Assembly (NCBI RefSeq): GCF_003226555.1
Contig: NZ_QKQS01000023.1
Location: 37,520-82,791 of the forward strand
Reading direction: 5' to 3'
DNA from: Rhodopseudomonas palustris
Lineage (GTDB): Bacteria; Pseudomonadota; Alphaproteobacteria; Rhizobiales; Xanthobacteraceae
DNA length: 45,272 bases
Positions 7,798 to 16,240 of this stretch are shown piece by piece. Both the position numbers and the translations under genes were made by a program. The notes beneath the pieces are model-generated. The model had not been told where the DNA came from. It worked only from the letters and a program-made list of their open reading frames with translations, and searched no databases. Positions within the stretch are counted from its first letter, which is position 1, and every line of letters begins with the position of its first letter.

Positions 7798-7980
7798 TCA
7801 ATCCCGCGGCCGGACCAATTCGCGATACTTGCGCAGGCGGACCACGCGCGGACCGCGGCGGAAGAGACTGGCGATCCGGCCGAGCAGCCGGGTGCCGACG
7901 ATCGCCGCATAGGCGAACAGCGCCGTGAGGAACAAAACGCGGACCGCGATCTGGAACCAATTCAGCTCTTCGCCCGTCAT
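7798..7980 (-). CDS. Small single-pass membrane protein, unknown
   Basis: A 60-residue protein; the ATG at 7980 is supported by AAAGGTG 7 nt upstream in transcript sense. A single hydrophobic helix spans about residues 11-33 (IAVRVLFLTALFAYAAIVG), followed by a strongly basic tail (FRRGPRVVRLRKYRELVR), giving an N-out/C-in prediction by the positive-inside rule. No family recognised. It is transcribed away from the H1-like gene, with an 80-bp divergent spacer that contains an inverted repeat CCGACT (8016-8021) / AGTCGG (8033-8038). Confidence 0.6.
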   Translation of the reverse strand: MTGEELNWFQIAVRVLFLTALFAYAAIVGTRLLGRIASLFRRGPRVVRLRKYRELVRPRD

Positions 7981-8060
7981 CTGCCGACACCTTTGCAATC
8001 CAGGTCAAAGGCAGGCCGACTGAAACGTTCCTAGTCGGGCCGAGCGCGGGAGACAGCAAC

Positions 8061-8636
8061 GTGGACGACAGCGTAAGCGACGACAGCGGGCGCGATCAGG
8101 CGCCGAACCAGGACAAGACCGCGGCGGCGCCGCGCAAATCCTCCAACCAGCGAGTTCCGCTGGTCGACAATCTGATCGACATGGTGGTGGACGGCGCGGT
8201 CGAAATCACCAAGGTCGCGGCCAAGCGCGCGGTGCGCCGGCTGGTGGCGGGCCCGGTCAAGAGGACGGTGACGAAGGCCGCGGCGCGGGCCGGCCTCGCC
8301 GAGTTCACCAAGCCTCAAGCCAAACCGGCACCGGGCAAGGGCAGGACCGCCGCAAAGGCAGGCCCGGCGTCGGGTGCGAAGAAGGCTGCAAAGACGGCGG
8401 CGAAGTCGGCGGCCAGCAAGACCACCGCTTCAAAGGCCAAGGCTTCAAAGGCCAAGACCTCAAAAGCCAAGACTTCAAAAGCCAAGTCTTCCAAGGCTAC
8501 GGCTGCAAAGTCCAAAGCTGCGAAGCCAAAGACGCCGACGAAAAAGACGGCGAAGGCTAAGAGCGCGACGCCAAAAACGACGAAGTCCGCGGCGACGAAA
8601 TCAAAAGCGAAGACCGCAAAAACGAAGAAGCGGTGA
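8061..8636 (+). CDS. Histone H1-like Lys/Ala-rich protein
   Basis: A 191-residue, very basic protein with GTG start at 8061 (GGGAGA upstream). Residues 1-30 are acidic/polar. Residues ~30-80 (PLVDNLIDMVVDGAVEITK, then VAAKRAVRRLVAG) could form a helical domain. Residues ~85-191 are nearly all Lys, Ala, Ser and Thr, with SKAKA/SKAKT pentapeptides resembling the C-terminal tail of eukaryotic H1 and bacterial HC1-like or AlgP-like proteins. The tail should be disordered and bind DNA or RNA non-specifically. Five 15-bp DNA repeats encode part of it (separate entry). Function is inferred from composition only; nucleoid compaction is the obvious guess. Confidence 0.75.
   Translation: MDDSVSDDSGRDQAPNQDKTAAAPRKSSNQRVPLVDNLIDMVVDGAVEITKVAAKRAVRRLVAGPVKRTVTKAAARAGLAEFTKPQAKPAPGKGRTAAKAGPASGAKKAAKTAAKSAASKTTASKAKASKAKTSKAKTSKAKSSKATAAKSKAAKPKTPTKKTAKAKSATPKTTKSAATKSKAKTAKTKKR
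8430..8504 (+). repeat. Five in-frame 15-bp tandem repeats
   Basis: Units start at 8430, 8445, 8460, 8475 and 8490; the first four read TCAAAgGCCAAGnCT with small changes and encode SKAK(A/T/S), and the fifth (SKATA) is diverged. Multiples of 3 keep the frame, so copy number could vary between strains without breaking the protein. Confidence 0.85.
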
Positions 8637-8658
8637 GAGGCCGGCGCCGCAAGCTCAG

Positions 8659-8738
8659 CGTCATTGCGAGCGAAGCGAAGCCATCCAGCGTGCCGCACTG
8701 AGCTGGATGGTTTCGTCGCTTCGCTCCTCGCAATGACG
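8659..8738. repeat. Intergenic palindromic repeat, family B, copy 1
   Basis: A long imperfect hairpin between the convergent H1-like and rhodanese genes. CGTCATTGCGAGCGAAGCGA at one end mirrors TCGCTTCGCTCCTCGCAATG at the other, with GCCATCCAGC / GCTGGATGG as inner arms. A second copy is at 33459. It may act as a bidirectional terminator or mRNA-end stabiliser (inference). Confidence 0.85.
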
Positions 8739-8785
8739 GAGTTGTCGCCGACCTGCCCAGCCTTCTGAGCACGGGCGCGGTTCGC

Positions 8786-9175
8786 TCACATGCCGCGTTC
8801 GATCGGCTGTTCGACGGCGCCGCCGGCTTCAGCCCAATCCTTAAAGGCGCCGAGGTTGAACACCTTTTCGTAGCCGAGATCCTTCAGCACCTTGCCGGCC
8901 AGCGCCGAGCGGCCGCCGGAGGCGCAGTACACGATCACCGGACGATCCTTGGCGAGATGCTTGTCGTGGAAAGGCGAATCCGGGTCGGCACGGAATTCCA
9001 GCATGCCGCGCGAGATGTTGACGGCGCCGGCGACCTTGCCGGTGTTGCCGACTTCCGGCGCGTCGCGGACGTCGACCACGAGCGCGCCCTGCTCGATCAT
9101 TTGGCGCGCGTCGTCGACGCTCACCCGCGGCACCGCGGCGTTGGCCGCTTCCATCATCTGCTTCAACGTCGTCAT
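8786..9175 (-). CDS. Rhodanese-domain sulfurtransferase
   Basis: A 129-residue single-domain rhodanese without signal peptide, so cytosolic. The active-site loop is CASGGRS with nucleophile Cys84; the VVDVRDAPE motif at ~33-41 is also typical. It would carry a persulfide on Cys84 and transfer sulfane sulfur to an acceptor. GGGAGAG precedes the ATG at 9175. It is the last gene of the long leftward sox operon, 22 bp after the methyltransferase-like gene, so a role in handling sulfane sulfur that reaches the cytosol (for example through the TsuA-like transporters) is a reasonable inference. Confidence 0.9.
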   Translation of the reverse strand: MTTLKQMMEAANAAVPRVSVDDARQMIEQGALVVDVRDAPEVGNTGKVAGAVNISRGMLEFRADPDSPFHDKHLAKDRPVIVYCASGGRSALAGKVLKDLGYEKVFNLGAFKDWAEAGGAVEQPIERGM

Positions 9176-9197
9176 TCAACTCTCCCTTGGTGATGGC

Positions 9198-9674
9198 TCA
9201 GCGGATCAGCCAGCGCGGCGTCACTGCCGCATAGTCGATCCAGGCATTGCCGAAACGAATCGCCAGATGCCGCTCCTCGCGGCGGATCGCCAACCGGTCG
9301 ACCAGCACCGCCGACAGCAGCGCCAGCGGCACGAACCAGCCGTTGCCGGCGGCGAGCCCGATGCCGATCAGCAGCAGCGTGTTGGCGAGGTAGATCGGGT
9401 TGCGGCTGAAGCGGAACGGGCCCCAAGTCACCAGCCGGTCGGCAGCGCGGTGCGGTAGAATGTTGGTGCGGGCAGCCCGCATGGTCAGGATTGCCCAGCT
9501 GTCGATCGCGAAGCCGAGCACGGCGACCACATACCCGGTCCAAACCACGATTTCGGCGCGCGGCAAGGGCAACGGCAGCACCATACCGAGACCGATCGCG
9601 ATCACGGCCGCGATCACCAGCAGCATCGGCGGCCACGGCAGTCTGTTCGGGCGGGCGCCCTCGGAACCGGTCAT
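9198..9674 (-). CDS. Isoprenylcysteine carboxyl methyltransferase (ICMT)-like membrane protein
   Basis: A 158-residue polytopic membrane protein with about four hydrophobic segments (17-35, 43-62, 97-114, 116-130). The C-terminal part carries GPFRFSRNPIYLANTLLLIG and later REERHLAIRFGNAWIDY, the SAM-binding pattern of the ICMT/phospholipid methyltransferase superfamily. Bacterial members are mostly uncharacterised methyltransferases; some are linked to thiol or isoprenoid methylation. It lies 24 bp after the second FCSD flavoprotein and 22 bp before the rhodanese, so it belongs to the sox operon. Its substrate is unknown. Confidence 0.78.
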   Translation of the reverse strand: MTGSEGARPNRLPWPPMLLVIAAVIAIGLGMVLPLPLPRAEIVVWTGYVVAVLGFAIDSWAILTMRAARTNILPHRAADRLVTWGPFRFSRNPIYLANTLLLIGIGLAAGNGWFVPLALLSAVLVDRLAIRREERHLAIRFGNAWIDYAAVTPRWLIR

Positions 9675-9698
9675 TGCAACTCGTCGGCGGACATTCGA

Positions 9699-10967
9699 TC
9701 AACCGAATATATCGGTGGTCATGCCGATATACCAGCCGGCCGCCTCGCGCGCCTGTTTGGCGCGAAGCTGCGGGCTTTCGTCGAGCTGCGAGGTATAGGG
9801 ATCGGACATCACGATCTTGCCGTCCTGGGGGGCGTAACGCGCGCCGTTCTTGATGGCGTCGTCGGGGGCGATGTCGCTCCAGCAATGGTTGGTGAAACGC
9901 ACCGGCATCCGGCGGTCGTCGATCAGATCGGCGCGGATGATCATCGCGGCGATCTTGCCCTCGTTGTTGGCGGAAAAGCCGGACTTCGGAAACTCGCCGC
10001 CGGCGGAATCGCCGATCACATGAATCGACGGATCGATCCGCGACGCCATGGTGCCGGCGTCGACCGGGCAGAACCCGCTCGAATCGGCAAGACCGGCGTC
10101 GCGGGCGAGCTTTCCGGCGATCTGCGGCGGGATGACGTTGACCATCGTCGCCTTGTGGGTCTCGAAATCGGTGGTGACGGTCATCGCCTTGGGATCGACC
10201 GCCTTGATGCCGCCGTGGATGGTCGGGTCCTGCCACTCGATCATGCCGGGGTAGTGCCGCCCCCAGCCGTCGATGAACAGCGTCTGCATCGCGAAGTGAT
10301 CCTTGGCGTCGAGGATCACGATGCGGGCGTTCTTCACGCCGCGGCTCTTCAGCGCGTAAGCCATCATCGAGGCGCGCTCGTAGGGCGCCGGCGGGCAGCG
10401 ATACGGATTGGGCGGCGCGATGATGACGATCAGCGCGCCGTCGCCGAGCGCATCGAGTTGGCGTTTCAACAGTTCGAACTGCGCGCCGCCGCGATAGCCG
10501 TGCGGCATCCGCTCGGCGGCGGCTTCGGAATAGCCGGGGACCGCGTCCCAGCGAAAATCGATGCCCGGCGACAGCACCAGCCGGTCGTAGCCGAGACGCG
10601 CGCCGCCTGCGGTGCGCACTTCTTTGTGGTCGCGATCGATCGCCGAGACCTGATCGAACACCAGCCCAACGCCGTGAGCGGCGACGCCCTCATAGCCGAA
10701 GGTCAGGCTCTCGAACGGCTTCAGCCCGCCGAGATAGAGGTTGGAGGTGAACGGCGTGACGTAGTGGCGATTGGCCTCGACCAAGGTCACCTCGATCGCA
10801 TCACTGCCGTGGCGCAGATATTTCGCCGCGGTGGCACCGCCGGCGCCGCCGCCGATCACCACCACCCGCGGCTTGGCCTTGGCGATCGCCGGACAGGCGA
10901 ATAGCGCCGTCGCCGCCGCGGCGGTGCGGATCACGCCGCGGCGGCTGATCAGATTCGGCTTGGACAC
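9699..10967 (-). CDS. Second flavocytochrome c sulfide dehydrogenase flavoprotein (FccB-like)
   Basis: A 422-residue periplasmic flavoprotein. GTG start at 10967, with GGAG 7 nt upstream. A twin-arginine signal (SRRGVIRTAAAA) is followed by the FAD loop VVVIGGGAGGATAA (~36-49). Cys191 (NPYRCPP) and Cys362 (FTNHCWS) match the disulfide pair next to FAD in FccB. It is clearly a paralogue of the adjacent soxF: the two align along their whole length, including the PKAMTVTTDFET block and the GWYxGxTxDIF C-terminus. Unlike soxF it has no cytochrome gene of its own next to it. Sulfide or polysulfide oxidation with electrons passed to a cytochrome c is the family role; partner and substrate are open. 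Confidence 0.88.
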   Translation of the reverse strand: MSKPNLISRRGVIRTAAAATALFACPAIAKAKPRVVVIGGGAGGATAAKYLRHGSDAIEVTLVEANRHYVTPFTSNLYLGGLKPFESLTFGYEGVAAHGVGLVFDQVSAIDRDHKEVRTAGGARLGYDRLVLSPGIDFRWDAVPGYSEAAAERMPHGYRGGAQFELLKRQLDALGDGALIVIIAPPNPYRCPPAPYERASMMAYALKSRGVKNARIVILDAKDHFAMQTLFIDGWGRHYPGMIEWQDPTIHGGIKAVDPKAMTVTTDFETHKATMVNVIPPQIAGKLARDAGLADSSGFCPVDAGTMASRIDPSIHVIGDSAGGEFPKSGFSANNEGKIAAMIIRADLIDDRRMPVRFTNHCWSDIAPDDAIKNGARYAPQDGKIVMSDPYTSQLDESPQLRAKQAREAAGWYIGMTTDIFG

Positions 10968-11028
10968 TCAGTCGCTCCGCTGGTTCAGGCGCGGGCCGAC
11001 GCAGCAGTAGCGCCGGCCCGCAGTGACG

Positions 11029-12294
11029 TCAGGTGAAGATGTCGGCGGTGATGCCGGCATACCATCCCATGTTTTCTTCCGAGGTCTGCAGCCGAAGCCC
11101 GGAATCCTCGCCGGTCTTCGACACGAACCCTTCGATCTCGGCGATCTTGCCGTCCTTCGGCTCGTAGCGACCGCCGACCTTCACCGTATCGTCCTGCGCC
11201 AGCACCGACCAGCAGGTGTTGGCATAACGCGCCGGGAAGGTGCGCGATCCCGTCAGCTCGCCGCGCACCGCGTTGGCCACCACCTTGGCCTGACTGTTGG
11301 CGGCGAATGCCGATTTCGGCATCGCACCGGCGATCGAGGCGTCGCCGAGCACGTAGATGTTGGGATCGATCGCCGACTTCATGTTGACGGCGTCGATCGG
11401 GCAATAACCGCTCTCGTTGACGAGGCCGGCTTCGCGCGCGATCTTCCCCGCCATCTGCGCCGGAATGACATTGACCATGTCGGCCTTGATGGTTTCGAAA
11501 TCGGTGGTGACGGTCATCGCCTTCGGATCGACGCCCTTGATGCCGCCGTGCATCTTCGGGTCCATCCATTCGACCATGCCCGGATAGTGCTTCTGCCAGC
11601 CCTCCTGGAACAACGCCATCTTGGAGAACTTCTCCTTGGGATCGAGCACGATGATCTTGGACTTGGTGTGGCCCTTGGCCTTCAGCACCTTGGCCATCAC
11701 CGAAATGCGCTCGTAGGGGCCGGGCGGGCAGCGATACGGATTCGGCGGCGCCACCATCACGATGGTCGCGCCGTCCTGCAGCGCGTCGAGTTGCTGCTTG
11801 ACCAGCTTGGTCTGCGCGCCGGGCTTCCAGCCGTGCGGCATGATCTCCGCGGCTTCTTCCGAATAGCCGGGCACCGAGTCGAACTTGATATCGATGCCGG
11901 GCGCCATCACCAGCCGGTCGTAAGGCACCACAGAGCCGTCGGCGAGCGTGACCCGCTTCTTGTCGCGATCGATCGCCGCCGCGAACTGGCGGACGTGCTT
12001 CACGCCGTAGCCGCCGAGCTTGTAGCCATGGCTGATCGACTCGAACGGGCGCATGTCGCCGAGATACAGATTCGAGTGGAAGCAGGTGACGAAGGTCTCC
12101 AGCGGCTCGATCATCGTCACCTCGACCGCACCTTGCGAATCCCGCGCGACGTATTTGGCCACGGTGGCGCCGCCCGGCCCGCCGCCGATCACCACCACGC
12201 GCGGTTTGGCCTGGGCGCGCACCACGCCAGGCATCGCGACCGCACCGGCCGCAGCGAACAAGCCAGCCGAAAACTGGCGTCGATTGATCCTCAT
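11029..12294 (-). CDS. soxF: SoxF / FccB sulfide dehydrogenase flavoprotein
   Basis: A 421-residue periplasmic FAD protein. ATG at 12294 preceded by GGAGGGG. Tat signal MRINRRQFSAGLFAAAG, FAD loop VVVIGGGPGGATVA (~33-46), and the redox Cys pair Cys189 (NPYRCPP) and Cys361 (YANTCWS). In Paracoccus and relatives SoxF pairs with the monohaem cytochrome SoxE, and together they oxidise sulfide and can reactivate the Sox complex. Here the cytochrome lies 27 bp upstream in the same operon, fitting that pairing. SoxF also has an extra Cys71 (FVTCFHSN) that the neighbouring paralogue replaces by Pro. Confidence 0.92.
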   Translation of the reverse strand: MRINRRQFSAGLFAAAGAVAMPGVVRAQAKPRVVVIGGGPGGATVAKYVARDSQGAVEVTMIEPLETFVTCFHSNLYLGDMRPFESISHGYKLGGYGVKHVRQFAAAIDRDKKRVTLADGSVVPYDRLVMAPGIDIKFDSVPGYSEEAAEIMPHGWKPGAQTKLVKQQLDALQDGATIVMVAPPNPYRCPPGPYERISVMAKVLKAKGHTKSKIIVLDPKEKFSKMALFQEGWQKHYPGMVEWMDPKMHGGIKGVDPKAMTVTTDFETIKADMVNVIPAQMAGKIAREAGLVNESGYCPIDAVNMKSAIDPNIYVLGDASIAGAMPKSAFAANSQAKVVANAVRGELTGSRTFPARYANTCWSVLAQDDTVKVGGRYEPKDGKIAEIEGFVSKTGEDSGLRLQTSEENMGWYAGITADIFT

Positions 12295-12321
12295 ATCGTC
12301 CCCTCCAATTGTGTTGATCGA

Positions 12322-12738
12322 CTACCGGATGTCTCCACTCCGGTCCGCGGTGCGCTCGATTTGTTGTTTTTCGATGCTGCCGAAGTAGCTCGCGAGCGCG
12401 GCGATCTCCTCGTCATTGAACTTGGCGGCGATCGCCCGCATCACCGGATTGTCGCGGACCTTGTCGCGATAGTCGGTGAGCGCGGCGATCAGCTCGTTCT
12501 CTTCGCGGCCGACGATCGACGGGATGCCGTCGAACCTGCCGCTGATCTGATGGCAGGTGACACACTCGCTCGACAGATACTCGCCGAGCTCGCGGTCGCC
12601 GGCGAGCGCCGGCGTCGCGAGCGTGCAAGCGAGCAGCAGCGCGGCCGCGGTTCGCGAAGCGCGCCACTCAGCAAGGATCTGCGCAGCCGGCGACAGGGCG
12701 CAATTCGGACGGTGCAAATATCGGCCGGGCACGGCCAT
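12322..12738 (-). CDS. soxE: Monohaem cytochrome c, SoxE/FccA-like
   Basis: A 138-residue periplasmic cytochrome. The ATG at 12738 is preferred over the one at 12744 because GGGAGG abuts the latter directly and stands 6 nt before the former. The signal hydrophobic core is RTAAALLLACTLATPALAGD (29-48), with an unusually long polar N-region of ~28 residues before it. Haem site CVTCH at 59-63; a Met in DNPVMRAIAAKF is the likely distal ligand. It sits between the TsuA-like gene and soxF, so it is the probable electron acceptor of SoxF and possibly of the second flavoprotein too. Confidence 0.85.
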   Translation of the reverse strand: MAVPGRYLHRPNCALSPAAQILAEWRASRTAAALLLACTLATPALAGDRELGEYLSSECVTCHQISGRFDGIPSIVGREENELIAALTDYRDKVRDNPVMRAIAAKFNDEEIAALASYFGSIEKQQIERTADRSGDIR

Positions 12739-12782
12739 CGTCATCCTCCCGAGACACAGACAGTCGTATGCGGCGTGCCGGC

Positions 12783-13907
12783 TTAGTTGCCGGTCTGTTT
12801 CGCCGAAAGCGCCGGCTCGATCGCCGGCGTCAATTCCACTTTAGCGTCCATTTGAGCTTCGGCCTTCGCATCCAGCAGCGTATGCGTCGCCAGCGCGCCG
12901 AGCCACATCGACGCCAGCGCCAACCACGCGGTCACCGCGAAGATCGAGCCGCCGGTGACACCCGCGCCGACCGCGCAGCCGCCCGCCAGCATCCCGCCGA
13001 ACCCCATCAGGAACGCACCCGATGCGTAGCGCCCCATGCTGAGCCCGCCGTGGAACCCTTGCAACTTCCAATCGCGGCCGATCAGCGCCGCCAGCAGCGA
13101 GCCGGCGAACACGCCCGGAACCAGCCCGATGTCGAAGCCGAGCGGCACCGAGGGCGAGTTGATCAGTCCCATCAGCGTGTCGGCCGAGGGCCCGGTGAAG
13201 CTGACGCTCTTGATCTGGGTCGGCTCGAACGAATGCTGCGCCAGAATGTAGGTCACCAGCCAGCCGGCGGTGACCGCGAGGCCGACGCCGATCGCCGCGA
13301 TGCCGGTGACGATGCCGATCCGGTTGCGCCAGCCGAGCCACAGCGCCCAGACCAGCACCGCGAGGCCGAACGAGGCGCCGATCACCGGGCCGGCGTGCAG
13401 GACGCTGAGCAGATTGCGCGACGCGCCGCCCGGCAGCGTCCACAGCGAGGTGAAGAACTCGCGCACCGGCGACAGCACGCCACGCAGCGACGCCTGCGCC
13501 ACGATGGTGAGGATCAGCCCGGTGACCAGCGCGCGCAAATTCCCGGTGCCGGACAGCACCAGCAGCCGGCTGGCGCAGCCGCGCGACAGGATCATACCGG
13601 CACCGAACATCAGCCCGCCGATGATCGCGCCCGATAGGCTGCCGGTCGCGGCGAGTTGGCGCGCTTCGGAGACATCAAGCACGCCGGAGGTGATCGCGAT
13701 CTGCGTCGCGGCGACCGCGGCCGAGAACGTCAGCAGCCACACCGCGAGCTTGGGACCGAACGAGCTTTCGGAAAACTCGATCACTGCCGAGCGCAGGCAG
13801 AATTTGCTGCGTTCGGCGGTGACGCCGAACACCAGCCCGACCAGCAAACCGCCGACGGTCAGCATGGTGGTTTCGCCGAAGCGCTCGATGAGAAGGTCGA
13901 GATCCAA
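12783..13907 (-). CDS. YeeE/YedE-family sulfur transporter (TsuA-like), copy 1
   Basis: A 374-residue polytopic inner-membrane protein. A TTG start at 13907 is chosen: GAGGAA lies 8 nt upstream in transcript sense, while the later ATG (13865) has no ribosome site. The family is exemplified by TsuA/YeeE, which imports thiosulfate through three conserved cysteines. The equivalents here are Cys37 (KFCLRS), Cys111 (RGCASR) and Cys311 (GGCAVGAG), all present. It lies inside the sox operon between soxD and soxE, pointing to transport of thiosulfate or sulfane-sulfur species. A 226-bp gap upstream contains a FixK-like box, so it may also have its own promoter. Confidence 0.87.
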   Translation of the reverse strand: MDLDLLIERFGETTMLTVGGLLVGLVFGVTAERSKFCLRSAVIEFSESSFGPKLAVWLLTFSAAVAATQIAITSGVLDVSEARQLAATGSLSGAIIGGLMFGAGMILSRGCASRLLVLSGTGNLRALVTGLILTIVAQASLRGVLSPVREFFTSLWTLPGGASRNLLSVLHAGPVIGASFGLAVLVWALWLGWRNRIGIVTGIAAIGVGLAVTAGWLVTYILAQHSFEPTQIKSVSFTGPSADTLMGLINSPSVPLGFDIGLVPGVFAGSLLAALIGRDWKLQGFHGGLSMGRYASGAFLMGFGGMLAGGCAVGAGVTGGSIFAVTAWLALASMWLGALATHTLLDAKAEAQMDAKVELTPAIEPALSAKQTGN

Positions 13908-14038
13908 AACAGGCGTTCCTCGTCTTGGCTGTACGCGTCGAGCCGCAATATACACGTCGGCATAAACGTCGGCTCGTCGTCGATCTTCCAACAGCGGCAG
14001 CGAAACGACAGATTGTCCTCCGCACGCGCCGATCCACA

Positions 14039-14052
14039 TTGATCTGGCGCAA
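14039..14052. promoter_or_regulatory. Candidate FixK/FNR-type box upstream of the TsuA-like gene
   Basis: TTGATCTGGCGCAA fits the TTG(A/C)-N6-(T/G)CAA pattern described for Bradyrhizobium FixK2. It lies 132 bp upstream of the TTG start in the only long gap inside the sox operon. One match of this short motif can occur by chance, and no -10/-35 at fixed distance could be assigned with confidence. Confidence 0.35.
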
Positions 14053-14133
14053 CCGAACTAATCAATTATCATTTTGCTCGTGTAATTACTTGGCGCGCGC
14101 AGCACAAATGCCGCGGCGCGCGCCGAGACCAGA

Positions 14134-14892
14134 TCAGTCCACTTTCGGGCCGGCTTTTTCGTCGGGCGTGACGTCCACCGAGATCGCCCGCCCCGTCACC
14201 TTCGGTGCCGGTCTGCAGTCCTTCATGCACGGATTGTTGTTCCAGAACGCCTTCTCGGCCGTCTCGCGATCGTCTTCGTAGAAGCCGCTCGCGTTCGGCA
14301 TTTTCACTTTTGCGAGATTGCTCTGGTTCAGCTCGAAATCCTGATCCTTGATAACGTCGTTCATGTTGAGCAGGTACGCCGTCAGCGCATAGATCTCGTC
14401 GTTGCTCAGCGAGCGCGCATTGCCGAACGGCATCGCGTGGCGAACGTAGTCGTAGATCGTCGTCGCATCCGGCCAGTACGAGCCGATGGTCTTGTCGGGC
14501 CGGTCGGCCTTCAGTGTGCCTTGGCCGCCGGACAACACCGGATAGCGGCCGACGCCTTCGCCGAACTCGCCGTGGCAGGTCGAGCATTTCTCCTGGAACA
14601 GCGCATCGCCTTCCTTGGCGGTGCCGTGGCCGGGCGGCAGCCCCTGCCCGTCGGGACGCACATCGATGTCCCAGGCGGCGATTTCTTCCGGCAGCGCAAC
14701 GCGGCCGAGACCGAGCTTGGCCGGCGCCTGCGGCCACGCCGGCACCGCCGCTTGGCCGTCCTTGACGGCGGCGCTTGCGCTCGCCTTGGCGAGTTTGTGG
14801 CCGGGTTTGTGCTCGGCCATCGCCTGCGCCAGCGGCAACGCCAGCACCAGGGCCGCAGCGAGCCCGGCGAGCGCCTTAAGCGATTTCGACAT
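14134..14892 (-). CDS. soxD: SoxD, cytochrome c subunit of sulfane dehydrogenase
   Basis: A 252-residue periplasmic cytochrome with a Sec signal ([21 protein letters not shown]). The single haem site is CSTCH at 103-107; the AMPFG motif supplies the likely distal ligand Met154. Paracoccus SoxD is longer and has two haems; this one is the shorter single-haem form. Its ATG overlaps the end of soxC by 17 bp, typical of the soxCD pair, which removes six electrons from SoxY-bound sulfane sulfur. The C-terminal tail after ~180 has a Cys pair ([11 protein letters not shown]). A GGAGTGACTGAAA stretch precedes the start. Confidence 0.92.
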   Translation of the reverse strand: MSKSLKALAGLAAALVLALPLAQAMAEHKPGHKLAKASASAAVKDGQAAVPAWPQAPAKLGLGRVALPEEIAAWDIDVRPDGQGLPPGHGTAKEGDALFQEKCSTCHGEFGEGVGRYPVLSGGQGTLKADRPDKTIGSYWPDATTIYDYVRHAMPFGNARSLSNDEIYALTAYLLNMNDVIKDQDFELNQSNLAKVKMPNASGFYEDDRETAEKAFWNNNPCMKDCRPAPKVTGRAISVDVTPDEKAGPKVD

Positions 14893-16171
14893 TTTCAGTC
14901 ACTCCGTCGGAATGCACGAGCCAGGTCTGGATGCCGTTGTTGTGGTAGACCGAATTGACACCGCGGATCTTGCGCAGCTCGGCCTTGGTCGGCTGCACGT
15001 AGCCGGTCTCGTCGATCGCGCGCGATTGCAGCATCAGCTCTTCGCCGTTCCAGTCGAAATCGACGTAGAACCGCACGATCGATTTGTTCAGCACCGGGCC
15101 GTCGATCCGCGCTTCGTACCAATTGCGGCCGCCGTCCATCGACACGTCGACGCGCTTGACGGTGCCACGTCCGGACCAGGCGATGCCGGTGAGCACGTTG
15201 CGGCCCTTGAACTTCAGCGGTGCCTGCGGCGACGGCGAGGTGATCACGCTCTTGGCGTCCATCACGAAGGTATGCTTGCGGGCGCGGCCGTCCGGCATCA
15301 GGTCGGTGTACTTCGAAGTCTCTTCGCGGGTCTGCCACGGCATGTCGCCGAGCTCGATCCGGCGCAGCCATTTCACCCAGAGATTGCCTTGCCAGCCGGG
15401 GATCACCGCGCGCAGCGGGTAGCCGTTCTCCGGGCGCAGCGCTTCGCCGTTCATCGCGTAGGCGATCATCACGTCGTCGAGCGCTTTCTCCAGCGGCAGC
15501 GAGCGATCCATCCCGGCAGAGTCGGCGCCTTCGAGCAGCAGCCATTTGGCGCTGGGCTTGACGCCGGCCTGTTCCAGCAGCGTCTTCAGCGTGACGCCGG
15601 TGTACATGACGTTGTGGATCATGCCGTGGGTGAACTGACAGCCGTTGAGCTGCGCGCCGCGCCACTCCATGCCGGAATTCGCCGCGCATTCCAGGAAGTA
15701 GATCTTGTTGACCCGCGGCATCCGCTTGATGTCGTCCATGGTGAACACCAAGGGCTTCTCGACCAGGCCGTGGATCATCAGCCGGTGCTGCGCCGGATCG
15801 ATCTCGGCGACGCCGCCGTGGTGACGCTCGAAGCACACGCCGGACGGGGTGATGATGCCGTCGAGCGCGTGCAGCGGCGTGAAGTTCACCGAGGATTCCG
15901 GCGACGCGGTGAGCCACGACACGTCGCGGCGGATCACGTCCTTCTCGAATTTCGACGGCATGCCGTAGGGCCGCTTGTCGACGCCGTCGCCGAGATAGCG
16001 ATTCCAGTCCTGGATCTCGGTGATCGCCGGATCGGGCTTGGCCGCCTCGCCGGCCTTGGCCGCAAGCGACGGCAGCATCGCCCCGGCGCCGGCGAGCCCG
16101 GCTGCACTCAGCCCGGCCGCGCCGAGAAACCGGCGGCGGTTGAGGACGTCGGATGTGGGCTTCTGACTCAT
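14876..16171 (-). CDS. soxC: SoxC, molybdenum subunit of sulfane dehydrogenase
   Basis: A 431-residue periplasmic protein of the sulfite-oxidase family, exported by Tat ([20 protein letters not shown]). The Mo-pterin cysteine is Cys162 in [13 protein letters not shown]; the dimerisation domain follows ([30 protein letters not shown]). With SoxD it oxidises the outer sulfur on the SoxY cysteine from sulfane to sulfone level. Its presence means thiosulfate can go fully to sulfate rather than to stored sulfur globules. GAGG stands 9 nt before the ATG at 16171. Ends 17 bp inside soxD. Confidence 0.94.
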   Translation of the reverse strand: MSQKPTSDVLNRRRFLGAAGLSAAGLAGAGAMLPSLAAKAGEAAKPDPAITEIQDWNRYLGDGVDKRPYGMPSKFEKDVIRRDVSWLTASPESSVNFTPLHALDGIITPSGVCFERHHGGVAEIDPAQHRLMIHGLVEKPLVFTMDDIKRMPRVNKIYFLECAANSGMEWRGAQLNGCQFTHGMIHNVMYTGVTLKTLLEQAGVKPSAKWLLLEGADSAGMDRSLPLEKALDDVMIAYAMNGEALRPENGYPLRAVIPGWQGNLWVKWLRRIELGDMPWQTREETSKYTDLMPDGRARKHTFVMDAKSVITSPSPQAPLKFKGRNVLTGIAWSGRGTVKRVDVSMDGGRNWYEARIDGPVLNKSIVRFYVDFDWNGEELMLQSRAIDETGYVQPTKAELRKIRGVNSVYHNNGIQTWLVHSDGVTENVEIA

Positions 16172-16240
16172 GCCGCTAGCCTCTTTCTCATTGCGATACG
16201 TGAATGTATGGGGCGCGCCGATGCGCGGCTCCGGCGCGCA

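Noticed and set aside
8430-8504. Regular repeats considered as a CRISPR array
   Set aside because: Units of 15 bp without spacers, in frame inside a coding gene.
12738-12744. ATG at 12744 as the start of the soxE-like gene
   Set aside because: The ribosome site GGGAGG would touch the start codon; the ATG at 12738 has normal spacing.
14064-14087. AATTA-N14-TAATT in the soxD-tsuA spacer, with the same 14-bp spacing as the soxV-soxS palindrome
   Set aside because: Arms are short and AT-only and do not share sequence with GATACAT/ATGTATC, so it is not evidence for a second SoxR site.
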